64,000 bases of DNA from Pseudomonas costantinii (GTDB lineage Bacteria > Pseudomonadota > Gammaproteobacteria > Pseudomonadales > Pseudomonadaceae), in assembly GCF_001870435.1 (NCBI RefSeq), contig NZ_MDDR01000018.1, positions 42,968 to 106,967 on the forward strand, given 5' to 3'. Under the pieces are notes generated by a model. That model did no database searches. It had not been told where the DNA came from and saw only the letters and a program-made list of their open reading frames with translations. Below are positions 53,081 to 61,333 of the stretch, piece after piece. Numbering within the stretch: the first letter of the stretch is position 1; each line of letters begins with the position of its first letter. Position numbers and translations under genes: made by a program.

Positions 53081-53296
53081 ATGACCATCAAAGCGATCAA
53101 CGTGCGCAACCAGTTCAAGGGCGTGATCAAGGAAATTCTGCTGGGGGAAGTGGTGTCCGAAATTGACGTGCAAACCGCGTCCGGCATCGTGACTTCGGTC
53201 ATCACCACCCGCTCGGTGCGTGACTTGGAATTGAAGGTAGGCAGCGAAGTGATTGCCTTTGTGAAGTCGACCGAAGTCTCCATCGCCAAGCTGTAA
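53081..53296 (+). CDS. mop: Molbindin (single TOBE/Mop domain protein)
   Basis: A 71-residue one-domain protein with the molybdate-binding Mop fold: NVRNQFKGVIKEILLGEVVS at the start, then SVITTRSVRDLELKVGSEV and VIAFVKSTEVSIAKL. Such proteins bind molybdate or tungstate as oligomers and store or buffer it. AAAGGAAA precedes the ATG. The upstream region has AT-rich half-sites (gttatata near 52988) that could bind ModE. Confidence 0.88.
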   Translation: MTIKAINVRNQFKGVIKEILLGEVVSEIDVQTASGIVTSVITTRSVRDLELKVGSEVIAFVKSTEVSIAKL

Positions 53297-53301
53297 ATGA
53301 G

Positions 53302-53325
53302 TGCCCCCGCACACGGGCGGGGGCA
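53302..53325 (+). terminator. Terminator hairpin of the molbindin gene
   Basis: tgcccccgc pairs with gcgggggca across a 6-base loop, 5 bases after the stop codon. The T-run is poor. Confidence 0.6.
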
Positions 53326-53388
53326 TTCGACACCTCAGTTGATCTTCGCGCCGCCATCTTTCGGCTGGCGCCTCTCAACCCTGTTCAT

Positions 53389-54534
53389 TTAACGCTGGCG
53401 CAGTGCGCGCTCCATGCGTTGCAACCCTTCTTCCAGCATCGCCCGTGGGCAGCCGAAATTCAGGCGCACGAACTGCTGGCTGTCATCACCGAACTCGATC
53501 CCCGCGCTCAAACCGACCTTGGCCTGTTCCAGGAAAAATTGCTGCGGGTCGTCCAGGCCCAGCGCACTGCAATCCAGCCATGCCAGGTAGGTGCCTTGAG
53601 GTGCATGCATTACCACGCCGGGTAACCGGGTTTGCACGGCATTGAGCAGGTAGTCACGGTTGGCTTGCAGGTACTGCACCAGCGCGTCCAACCATTCGCC
53701 GCACTGGCTGTAGGCGGCGCGGGTGGCTTCCAGGCCCAGCGGGCTGACGCTGTCGACCATGCCGCAGCGGGCGTTATTGAAGCGCTCGCGTATGTCGGCG
53801 TTTTGCACCACGGCAAAACAGGTCTTCAAACCGGCCACGTTGTAGGCCTTGCTCGCCGACATCAGCGTGATGGTGCGCTGGGCGATCTCGGGGCTCAGGC
53901 TGGCGGTAGGGATATGACGGCGGCCGTCGAAGCACAGCTCGGCGTGGATTTCATCGCTGATGATCAGCGTGCCGTGTTCCAGGCAGGCGTTGGCCACAGC
54001 CAGCAGCTCTTCGCGGGGGAAGACTTTGCCCACGGGGTTGTGCGGGTTGCTCAGCAGCAGCGCGCCGGCGCCGGTCAGCGCCTGGTGCATGGCTGGCAGC
54101 GGTGTGAGGTATTCACCGTTGATCAACTCGAAGGGCACTTCGATGCGCGGCAGGTTCCAGTGACCCGGTGCCAGGCGAATCGGGCGGTAGTTGGGGGTTT
54201 GCAATACCACCGGCTGGCCTGGCTGCACAAACGCGTGCAGCGCCATATTGAAGCCGGGCTCGACGCCGGGCAGGAACAACAAGTCTTCAGGCTGTACGCG
54301 CCAGGCGTACTTGGCCCACAGGTCGGCGACGATCGCTTCGCGCACGTCCGGGCCCGCCACGCTGTAGCCGAGGACTTGCTGACCGAGTCGATCGTGCAGG
54401 GCTTGCAGCACGGCGGGTGGCGCGGCGATATCCATGTCGGCGATCCACATCGGCAAAACGTCTTGCGGGTAGCGGTTCCACTTGGTGCTGCCGGTGCCGA
54501 GGCGGGGGTGGATCGTGTCGAAATCAAAGCTCAT
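53389..54534 (-). CDS. MalY/PatB family PLP-dependent C-S lyase / aminotransferase
   Basis: A 381-residue fold-type I enzyme. PLP contacts are LSNPHNPVGK (N166), the aspartate in ISDEIHAEL (D194) and the Schiff-base lysine in LMSASKAYN (K229). The MWIADMDI start region and overall length match MalY and PatB, which cleave cystathionine or cysteine S-conjugates. ATG 54534 is chosen to fit the family N-terminus, although only ACGAG is visible as ribosome site. It lies 58 bases downstream of the azoreductase gene on the same strand. Confidence 0.87.
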   Translation of the reverse strand: MSFDFDTIHPRLGTGSTKWNRYPQDVLPMWIADMDIAAPPAVLQALHDRLGQQVLGYSVAGPDVREAIVADLWAKYAWRVQPEDLLFLPGVEPGFNMALHAFVQPGQPVVLQTPNYRPIRLAPGHWNLPRIEVPFELINGEYLTPLPAMHQALTGAGALLLSNPHNPVGKVFPREELLAVANACLEHGTLIISDEIHAELCFDGRRHIPTASLSPEIAQRTITLMSASKAYNVAGLKTCFAVVQNADIRERFNNARCGMVDSVSPLGLEATRAAYSQCGEWLDALVQYLQANRDYLLNAVQTRLPGVVMHAPQGTYLAWLDCSALGLDDPQQFFLEQAKVGLSAGIEFGDDSQQFVRLNFGCPRAMLEEGLQRMERALRQR

Positions 54535-54592
54535 GGGGGGCTCGTGTCTGGAAGGCAGGCAAAGAATGGCGCCGATTCTAGCGCCATTAATT

Positions 54593-55186
54593 TTATAGGC
54601 CAGAGCTGATTGCCTCAGACAGCTGTCGGTATGCCTGTTCCACTGCGCGATTGACGGCTTCTTCACCGCGCACCATCGCGCCCAAGTAGATGAAATCCAC
54701 CGTGTGGATGCCCACCGTAGACAGGATGGCGGTCAGATAGGGCGTGAGAAAGTCCGGCTCGTGGCCTTTGCGCGCATTGCCGCAGCTGACCAACACAAAG
54801 GTGCGCCGGTCATTGAGCAGGCCGACTTTTTCAAATTGCGCATTGACCGTGAAGCTGCGTTGAATGCGCACTACATGGTCGATCCAGCCTTTAAGCGCAG
54901 CTGGTACGGTGAAGTTGTGCACCGGGGTGCAGAGGATCAGCAGGTCGCAGGCCTCCAGTTCGCCAATCAATGCTTCGGAGAGTGCCGTGGCGCTGCCACT
55001 CAACCCGCCAGGGGTGGTCAGTGCATTGGCGTATTCGCGGGTCAGCGGCGGTAGCGCCTGGCCGCCGTAGTCGCGCTCGGTGATCTGGGCGTTCGGCACC
55101 AGGTCCCGGAGCAGCGCGCGGGCCAGCTTGAAAGTCTGCGCGGCCTTGCCGTGGGGACTGAAACTGAGCAACAGGGCGCGGGTCAT
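54593..55186 (-). CDS. FMN-dependent NADH-azoreductase / quinone reductase (AzoR-like)
   Basis: A 197-residue flavodoxin-fold protein. FSPHGKAAQTFKLARALL is the FMN phosphate-binding start, and LILCTPVHNFTVPAALKGWI is the P-x-(Y/H)-N-F motif of AzoR proteins. They reduce quinones and azo dyes with NAD(P)H. It overlaps the preceding acetyltransferase by 4 bases (ATGA) in an operon with a carboxymuconolactone-decarboxylase-like protein. Confidence 0.87.
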   Translation of the reverse strand: MTRALLLSFSPHGKAAQTFKLARALLRDLVPNAQITERDYGGQALPPLTREYANALTTPGGLSGSATALSEALIGELEACDLLILCTPVHNFTVPAALKGWIDHVVRIQRSFTVNAQFEKVGLLNDRRTFVLVSCGNARKGHEPDFLTPYLTAILSTVGIHTVDFIYLGAMVRGEEAVNRAVEQAYRQLSEAISSGL

Positions 55187-55623
55187 TGGCTCAAATCCTG
55201 GGAAAAGTGCATGCCCAGCGGCAGCAGGCCTTGGCGGAAATAGAAGCGCTGGGCCAAGGCCATGTGCATGCCGGTGTCCAGTACCAGATAGCGATAGCCG
55301 CGCGCGCGGGTTTCCTGGCGCACTCGGTCAAGCAACTGCTCACCCAGGCGTCGACGTTGCAAGGATGCATCTACCACCAGGTCATCGACGTAGACGAAGC
55401 GGCCGTAGAGGGTGTTCTCCGTCAACCGGTAACCGGCCAGGCCGAGCACCTTGCCGTGTTCACGTGCAGCCAGCAGGTGGTAGCCGTTTTCCCGTTGGCG
55501 CTGGATCTGCTCGGCGAAGGTGGCAGCGTCGGTCAGGTGCGGGCGCAGTTGCTGCATCACCGCGAAGCTGGCGACGCAATCGGCCTCGGTTTCCATGGGC
55601 ACGAATTCGACGTGTTCATTCAT
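55183..55623 (-). CDS. GNAT family N-acetyltransferase
   Basis: A 146-residue GNAT protein with VDDLVVDASLQRRRLGEQLL as its acetyl-CoA-binding region (R-R-L-G) and FYFRQGLLPLGMHF at the end. ATG 55623 follows GGAGAACC and overlaps the end of the upstream gene by 8 bases, so it is the middle gene of a coupled three-gene operon. Confidence 0.87.
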   Translation of the reverse strand: MNEHVEFVPMETEADCVASFAVMQQLRPHLTDAATFAEQIQRQRENGYHLLAAREHGKVLGLAGYRLTENTLYGRFVYVDDLVVDASLQRRRLGEQLLDRVRQETRARGYRYLVLDTGMHMALAQRFYFRQGLLPLGMHFSQDLSQ

Positions 55624-56092
55624 AGTTGAGGTTCTCCAGATGGGCCTTGATCGCCGCAGGTACCTTGCGAAAGCTGATGGCGACACGGTTCAAGGCGTTC
55701 ATCAGCGAAATAGCCAGGGTCAGGTCGGCGACTTCTTTCTCGCTGAACATCGCTGCGACGGCGGCGTAATCTTCGTCCGGTACTTCGGTATTCGCCACAT
55801 CGGTGACCACTTCAGCCCAGGCCAAAGCCGCTTGTTCTCGTGGCGTATACAGAGGCAACCCCTCGCGCCAGGCGGCCAGCAGCATGATTTTTTCCAGGCT
55901 AACACCTTGCTTGAGCAGGTCGCGGGAGTGGGAGTCCAGGCAATAGGCGCAGCCGTTGAGCTGGGAGACGCGCAGGTATATCAGGTCAATCAGCTCTTTT
56001 TCCAGGCCGCAGCCGTGGATATAGCTGTGCACCGAGCCCAGGGCCTTGTAACCCGCAGGCGAGGCCTGGGCGTAATCGAGACGGTGTTGCAT
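55616..56092 (-). CDS. Carboxymuconolactone decarboxylase / AhpD-like protein
   Basis: A 158-residue all-helical protein with the redox motif C-A-Y-C-L-D-S-H (about 48-55), as in AhpD-type alkylhydroperoxidases that use a disulfide and a nearby histidine as a proton relay. EKELIDLIYLRVSQLNG is the helix before it. ATG 56092 follows AGGATCG. First gene of the operon; the divergent MocR gene at 56223 is its probable regulator. Confidence 0.87.
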   Translation of the reverse strand: MQHRLDYAQASPAGYKALGSVHSYIHGCGLEKELIDLIYLRVSQLNGCAYCLDSHSRDLLKQGVSLEKIMLLAAWREGLPLYTPREQAALAWAEVVTDVANTEVPDEDYAAVAAMFSEKEVADLTLAISLMNALNRVAISFRKVPAAIKAHLENLNYE

Positions 56093-56222
56093 GGGCGATC
56101 CTTGTGTGTGAGCAGATGCGCCATTTTCGGCGGCATGAAGGCTGGTCAACAGGGGCATGATTGGACAAGTGGGTTGGGACATGATCAGACTTCGCACTGT
56201 CTTCCCGCCGAGCCCACCTGCG

Positions 56223-57618
56223 ATGCCATCTCTGCCCAAATACCAGGAAATCTACCGGCGCTTTCGCCTGGCCATTGACCAGGGCCAGCTTGGCCCGGGT
56301 GACCGGGTGACCGGGTGACCGGGTGCCGTCCGTGCGCAGCCTGGCGTTGGAACTCAAGGTGGCACGCGGGACGGTAGAGGCGGCGTATCAGTTGCTGGTC
56401 AGCGAAGGTTTTTTTGAGGCGCGTGGGCAGGCGGGGACGGTGATTGCCGGTTCTGCGCCGCAGGTTTCAGTCAAGCCGCTGCCGGTCGTCGCGCCGGTTG
56501 TGCCGGGGCCTCGTCCATTGCAAATGGGCTTGCCGGCGCTGGATGCGTTCCCGCGAAAGTTGTGGGCGCGGCTGGTCACCCAGCAGGTGCGCCGGACCGA
56601 TGCCGACAGCCTGGCGATGGGCGACGTACGCGGTGCCCAGGCTTTGCGCGTGGCGATTGCCAACTACCTTGCACTGTACCGGGGTGTGGAATGTACGCCG
56701 CAGCAGGTATTTGTGTGTTCGGGGTATGCAGGGTGCCTGACGCTGTTGTGCGATGCGCTGGAGATGGCGGGGCAGCGCTGCTGGTTTGAAGACCCGGGGT
56801 ATCTGCATGCGCGGCAGTTGTTGATGCATCAAGGTGTTGAAGTGGTGCCGGTGCCGGTGGATCGTGATGGGCTGGATGTCGCGCAGGGCATGCAGCGTGA
56901 TGTGAATGCGCGATTGGCCATCGTGACGCCAGCGCATCAGAGCCCATTGGGTGTGGCGCTGAGCCCGGCGCGGCGGCAAATGTTGCTCGCCTGGGCGCGC
57001 GCGCAGGGCAGTTGGGTGGTAGAGGATGATTACGACAGTGAGTTTCGCTATCAGGGCCAGCCGTTGGCGGCGCTCAAGAGCCAGGATGTGGATGACCGGG
57101 TGATTTATGCCGGGAGCTTCAGCAAGATGCTGTTTCCGGGGTTGCGGTTGGGGTATCTGGTGGTGCCAGCGCAGTTATCCGGCGCGTTTGAACGGGGTGC
57201 CCAGGCGTTGCAGCAGCGCAGTGCGCAGTTGTTGCAGCTCACGGCGGCGGATTTTCTGGAGCAGGGGCATTTCACGCGGCATTTGAAGAAAATGCGGCAG
57301 TTGTATGGGCTGCGACGTGGGTTGTTGGTTGAGGCTTTACGGGTGCATTGCGGGGAGTTTTTACGGGTTGATGAGCAAGCGGGGGGGATTAATTTGCTCG
57401 CTCGGTTGTTGGTTGAGGTGCCTGATGCCGTGGTGGCAGAGGCTGCTGACGGGGCAGGTTTGGCAGTTCAGGCGTTGTCGGGGTGGACGCTCGAGCCGGG
57501 AGGCGAGCAGGGGGTGTTGATGGGGTTTACTAATGTGGCTACGGCTGAGCAGGCGGCGGAGTTGGCGTTGGTTTTGCGTAGGGCGATTGTTGGGGCTGGG
57601 TCCATATCCGTTACCTAA
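56223..57618 (+). pseudogene. MocR (GntR-aminotransferase) regulator, frameshifted by a tandem repeat
   Basis: ATG 56223 begins a GntR winged HTH (MPSLPKYQEIYRRFRLAI), but the frame hits TGA 56316-56318 after 31 codons because an 8-bp unit is present three times at 56298-56321. With one unit, GPGDRVPSVRSLALEL would read straight through. The remaining frame (from GTG 56323) holds the rest of the HTH and a complete aminotransferase-like domain, including GSFSKMLFPGLRLGY with the PLP lysine. Re-initiation at 56323 is possible but would lack the first HTH helix. It could be phase-variable instead of dead. Confidence 0.85.
56298..56321 (+). repeat. Three-copy 8-bp tandem repeat (ggtgaccg) in the MocR gene
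   Basis: Units at 56298-56305, 56306-56313 and 56314-56321 are identical and are followed by a diverged ggtgccg. Because 8 is not a multiple of 3, each gain or loss changes the frame; one or four copies would restore the full-length protein. Confidence 0.92.
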
Positions 57619-57635
57619 ACAACGGATATGGACCC
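57598..57635 (+). terminator. Perfect 15-bp catatccg hairpin overlapping the MocR stop codon
   Basis: gggtccatatccgtt (57598-57612) pairs with aacggatatggaccc (57621-57635), and the TAA stop (57616-57618) is in the loop. The core is shared with the elements at 37602 and 43559. There is no T-run. Confidence 0.7.
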
Positions 57636-57688
57636 CGCGGGCCTGCCAGGTCCCACATTTGATCTTTTTTATTGGCGCCTGGACCGGG

Positions 57689-58552
57689 TCAGGGCTTGGT
57701 GGCCAATTCTTCCAAGTGATCCATGAGTTCCTGTGGCTTGAGCACCAGCACATCGCTTTCCACCGCATCCAGTACCACTTCGGCGGTATTCCCGATCAAC
57801 GCCCCGGAAATCCCTGTGCGCGCCACAGTGCCGATGATGGTCACCGCCGCCTGTAACTTGTGCACGGTATGGGGGATCAACACATCCGCTGGGCCTTCCA
57901 TGATGTGCAGGTGTGAGTCATCGACATCAAACTCGGCCTGGAACGCCTGGCATTGCTCGCGATAACGCGCCTCGATGGTTTCTTTGAGCTGGAAGGTCGG
58001 GTCTGCCGCCGACAACATCGGCGACGGATGCGCGCTGATCACATGTAGCTGCGCCTTGGCCAGGCTGGCAATGTCGAAGCCATGGTCGATGATGGCGTTG
58101 TGCAGGGAGCGGTGTTCGCCGTCGCTGTTACCCACGTCGATGGCCGCCAGGATCACCCCGCCGGCCCAAGGGGTGGCAGTCTTGACCAGCAATACCGGCG
58201 TAGGGCAATAGCGCAGCAGCTTCCAGTCCGCAGGCGTCAGCAGGGCCTTTTTCAGCGGGCTGTCGGGAAAGTGCTGTTTGATCACCAACCCACACCCTTC
58301 GGCCTGCTGCACGTCGATGATGGTTTCATGCAGGTTGTCATTCCACGCCTGCTCGGTGGTCACGCTATAACCGTCCTCTTGCAAGCCCGACTTAAGCAAG
58401 CTCAGCAGTGCCGAGTGCTCGTGTTTCTTGTCGCAGACCAGCAAGTGCAGATGGGCGCCGGTGACGCCGGCGATCAGCTTGGCGCGCTTGAGGGCCAGGC
58501 TTTCAGAATGCTCGGGCTCGATGACCACCAGGATGCTGCGGATGGCTTGCAT
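57689..58552 (-). CDS. Universal stress protein with two UspA domains
   Basis: A 287-residue tandem UspA protein. The first domain runs from about residue 3 (SILVVIEPEHSESLALKRAK) to 130; the second starts near GGVILAAIDVGNSDG and ends with the ATP-binding-type GTVARTGISGALIGNTAE (G-x2-G-x9-G). Family members act in stress survival by means not fully known. ATG 58552 follows GGAGATC. It is monocistronic. Confidence 0.88.
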   Translation of the reverse strand: MQAIRSILVVIEPEHSESLALKRAKLIAGVTGAHLHLLVCDKKHEHSALLSLLKSGLQEDGYSVTTEQAWNDNLHETIIDVQQAEGCGLVIKQHFPDSPLKKALLTPADWKLLRYCPTPVLLVKTATPWAGGVILAAIDVGNSDGEHRSLHNAIIDHGFDIASLAKAQLHVISAHPSPMLSAADPTFQLKETIEARYREQCQAFQAEFDVDDSHLHIMEGPADVLIPHTVHKLQAAVTIIGTVARTGISGALIGNTAEVVLDAVESDVLVLKPQELMDHLEELATKP

Positions 58553-58710
58553 GGACGGATCTCCAGAAACGCAAAGAAGGGGGGCTTGGAACAACTATAG
58601 TTGCTGCCCGCCAGACGTCATGTTGATGCACATCAAGGCCGGTGGCTGGTGGTCTGCGGTGCGGTCGGTATAATCGGCACCCTTTTGTGATCCTTTTGCC
58701 CGTGAGCCTG

Positions 58711-59313
58711 ATGAACCTGCCCGAAATCAACGAATTCCTCGGCTGCCGTACCCCCGACGCCTGGGTCCAGGCCGCATTGGCCGATCAGGAAACCCTGCTG
58801 ATCGACCACAGGAACTGCGAATTCAAAGCCGCCAGCACCGCCCTGAGCCTGATCGCCAAGTACCACGGTCATGTTGACCTGATTAATATGATGTCGCGCT
58901 TGGCCCGCGAAGAGCTGGTGCATCACGAGCAAGTCATGCGCCTGATGAAAAAACGCAAGGTCGAGCTGCGCCAACTGCATGCCGGCCGTTATGCCTCGGC
59001 TTTGCGCAAAGTGGTGCGCAGCCATGAGCCGGTCAAGTTGGTAGACACGCTGGTGGTCGGGGCGTTTATCGAAGCACGCAGTTGCGAGCGTTTCGAAGCG
59101 CTGGTGCCGCATTTGGACGAAGAACTCGGCAAGTTTTATTTCGGCTTGCTGAAAAGCGAAGCACGGCACTACCAGGGGTATCTGAAGTTGGCATACCAGT
59201 ATGGTGACGCCAAGGACATCGCCCAGGTGATCGAGCGGGTGAGGGCGGCCGAGCAGGAACTGATCGAATCACCCGACGTCGAGTTCCGCTTTCACAGTGG
59301 CGTGCCAGCCTGA
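58711..59313 (+). CDS. miaE: tRNA-(ms2io6A) hydroxylase MiaE
   Basis: A 200-residue diiron enzyme that hydroxylates the isopentenyl group of ms2i6A37 in tRNAs reading codons that start with U. The iron-binding helices are visible: CEFKAAS (E37), REELVHHEQ (E67/E68, H71), IEARSCERFE and KSEARHYQGY. ATG 58711 is the family start; the ribosome site is weak. Its last 45 bases overlap the convergent MFS gene. Confidence 0.92.
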   Translation: MNLPEINEFLGCRTPDAWVQAALADQETLLIDHRNCEFKAASTALSLIAKYHGHVDLINMMSRLAREELVHHEQVMRLMKKRKVELRQLHAGRYASALRKVVRSHEPVKLVDTLVVGAFIEARSCERFEALVPHLDEELGKFYFGLLKSEARHYQGYLKLAYQYGDAKDIAQVIERVRAAEQELIESPDVEFRFHSGVPA

Positions 59314-60468
59314 GGCGACGGCCACGCCGAGCAGTGCAGTGATCCCGGCCAACAGCAGGATCACTGTTTGCGTACCCAGCGGTGCAGCCAACACGGCGAT
59401 CAGCAGGCCCGCCAACGGTTGGGACAGGTTGTTGAGCAAGGTGATCACGCCGACTGTCTTGCCGAAGTCCTGCGCCGGAATTACCCGCTGGCGGGTGCTG
59501 CGCAGGTACACGTTGAACATCTTGTCGAAACCTGTGACCAGTAAAAAACCTACGGTGTAAGCCCACAGGTCAGGACTGATGGCCATGATCAATGCGCCCA
59601 CGGCAATCACCGAATACGACAGCCCGCCCAGCACTTTCAACGATAATTCGGCGCGCGCCAGGTAAAACAGAATTCCAATGGTCACCAATGCGCCAGCCGC
59701 TTGCAGTAAGGCATAAGCATCTTTGCCGGCCGCATAGTGGCCCGTGACCATGGCGGCAGACGTGGCCAATGTGACGCCGATGATCAGGTTCACACCCACC
59801 GCCAACGTGATGATGCGCTTCAATTCCGCCAGGTTGCGGATATGCCTGAACGCGATGCGCAACGGTTGTAACCAGATATCCCGATGCTGCTCAAAGATTT
59901 CCAGCTTCACGGTACTCGTGCGCTGCCAAAACCGCATCGCCAGGTCCGCCAGCACAAATAACCCGGCAATCCCCAGCAGCACCCAATGCCAGGCCCAGAT
60001 TTCCAGCATCAACGCCGCCAACAGTGGGCCGAGTACCAGGCCACTCTGATCGGCGATCTGTGAATAGGAGAGCGTCTTGGCGTAGGTATACTGCTTGAAA
60101 ATATGCGGCAACAGCACTTCACGGGCCATGATGCCCTGAGTGGTCAACACCCCGCACAGCGCTGAAAGCAGGACGATCCAATAGATACCGTCGAACACCC
60201 TGTACAGCGCCACGGCCACCACACAGGCCAGCGCCCGGTAAACCTGGCTGATATGCAGGATGCGCACCGGCGAGAACTTGTCGCACACTGCACCGCATAC
60301 CGGGAAGGCCAGGTAGCGCGGCAGTGATTCGACAAAGAACGCCAGCCCCGCCCACGAGACACTCTGGGTGGTCTGGAACACGATCAACGGCACGATAAAC
60401 AACAGAATCTGGTCTGCCAGGCGCGACAGGAACAGCGAAACAAAGAACGCCAGGTAATCCTTGCGCAT
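59269..60468 (-). CDS. MFS transporter
   Basis: A 399-residue protein with about ten to twelve helices. The N-terminus LSRLADQILLFIVPLIVFQT and the VCGAVCDKFSPVRIL loop after the second helix place it in the MFS, close to exporters such as the enterobactin exporter group. Cargo unknown. It is unusual only in overlapping the miaE coding end by 45 bases on the opposite strand. Confidence 0.83.
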   Translation of the reverse strand: MRKDYLAFFVSLFLSRLADQILLFIVPLIVFQTTQSVSWAGLAFFVESLPRYLAFPVCGAVCDKFSPVRILHISQVYRALACVVAVALYRVFDGIYWIVLLSALCGVLTTQGIMAREVLLPHIFKQYTYAKTLSYSQIADQSGLVLGPLLAALMLEIWAWHWVLLGIAGLFVLADLAMRFWQRTSTVKLEIFEQHRDIWLQPLRIAFRHIRNLAELKRIITLAVGVNLIIGVTLATSAAMVTGHYAAGKDAYALLQAAGALVTIGILFYLARAELSLKVLGGLSYSVIAVGALIMAISPDLWAYTVGFLLVTGFDKMFNVYLRSTRQRVIPAQDFGKTVGVITLLNNLSQPLAGLLIAVLAAPLGTQTVILLLAGITALLGVAVASGWHATVKAELDVG

Positions 60469-60625
60469 ACAACTCCCTGTGAGTGGCGTTAAAGATTGCG
60501 GGCTATTTGTTAAAAACTCTTAAAAGCATGAAGCTTCGTCGGGCCGTAATGGCCAGTTGCATCTGTTGGCTAGCTTGCCACCTATAATATTCACACTTCA
60601 ATTCGTGCATGCACACTGAGAACTT

Positions 60626-61333
60626 ATGGAAAACCTGGGTTTGGGCAAAGTCCTGCTCGTTGAGGACGATGAAAAACTGGCAGGGCTGATCGCGCATTTT
60701 CTGGCGCAACACGGTTTCGAGGTGCGGGTAGTGCACCGGGGCGATGAAGCCTTGGCCGCGTTTCTCGACTTCAAGCCGAAGATCGTCGTGCTTGATCTGA
60801 TGTTGCCGGGCCAAAGTGGCCTGCATGTGTGCCGCGAGATTCGTAATGTGTCCGACACGCCCATTGTGATCCTCACCGCCAAGGAAGACGACCTTGACCA
60901 CATCCTCGGCCTCGAGTCCGGTGCCGACGACTATGTAATCAAACCTATCAAGCCACCGGTGCTGCTGGCACGTTTGCGTGCCTTGCAACGCCGCCAAGTG
61001 CCTGAGCCCACGGTGCGCGGCTCCGTGGAGTTCGGCAGGTTGTCGATTGATCGCAGTTGCCGGGTGGTCAACCTGGGCGGTGAGAAAATCGACCTCACTA
61101 CCATGGAGTTCGAGTTGCTGTGGTTGTTGGCCAGCAATTCAGGAAAAATCCTCTCCCGCGATGACATCCTCAATCGCATGCGCGGTATCGCTTTCGACGG
61201 CCTTAACCGCAGCGTAGATGTCTACATCAGCAAGCTGCGCAGCAAGCTCAACGACAACCCACGGGAACCGGTGTGCATCAAGACTATCTGGGGCAAGGGC
61301 TATCTGTTTAATCCGTTTGCGTGGGAGGTTTAG
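60626..61333 (+). CDS. OmpR-family response regulator, RstA-like
   Basis: A 235-residue regulator: receiver domain with acidic pocket E13/D14/D15, phosphoacceptor D57 (VVLDLML), T84 and K106; then an OmpR winged helix (about 135-232) with VDVYISKLRSKLNDNP as recognition region. Its stop codon directly touches the ATG of the kinase. The IKPIKPPVL stretch after K106 and the GIAFDGLNRSVDV motif resemble RstA. Target genes are unknown. Confidence 0.9.
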   Translation: MENLGLGKVLLVEDDEKLAGLIAHFLAQHGFEVRVVHRGDEALAAFLDFKPKIVVLDLMLPGQSGLHVCREIRNVSDTPIVILTAKEDDLDHILGLESGADDYVIKPIKPPVLLARLRALQRRQVPEPTVRGSVEFGRLSIDRSCRVVNLGGEKIDLTTMEFELLWLLASNSGKILSRDDILNRMRGIAFDGLNRSVDVYISKLRSKLNDNPREPVCIKTIWGKGYLFNPFAWEV

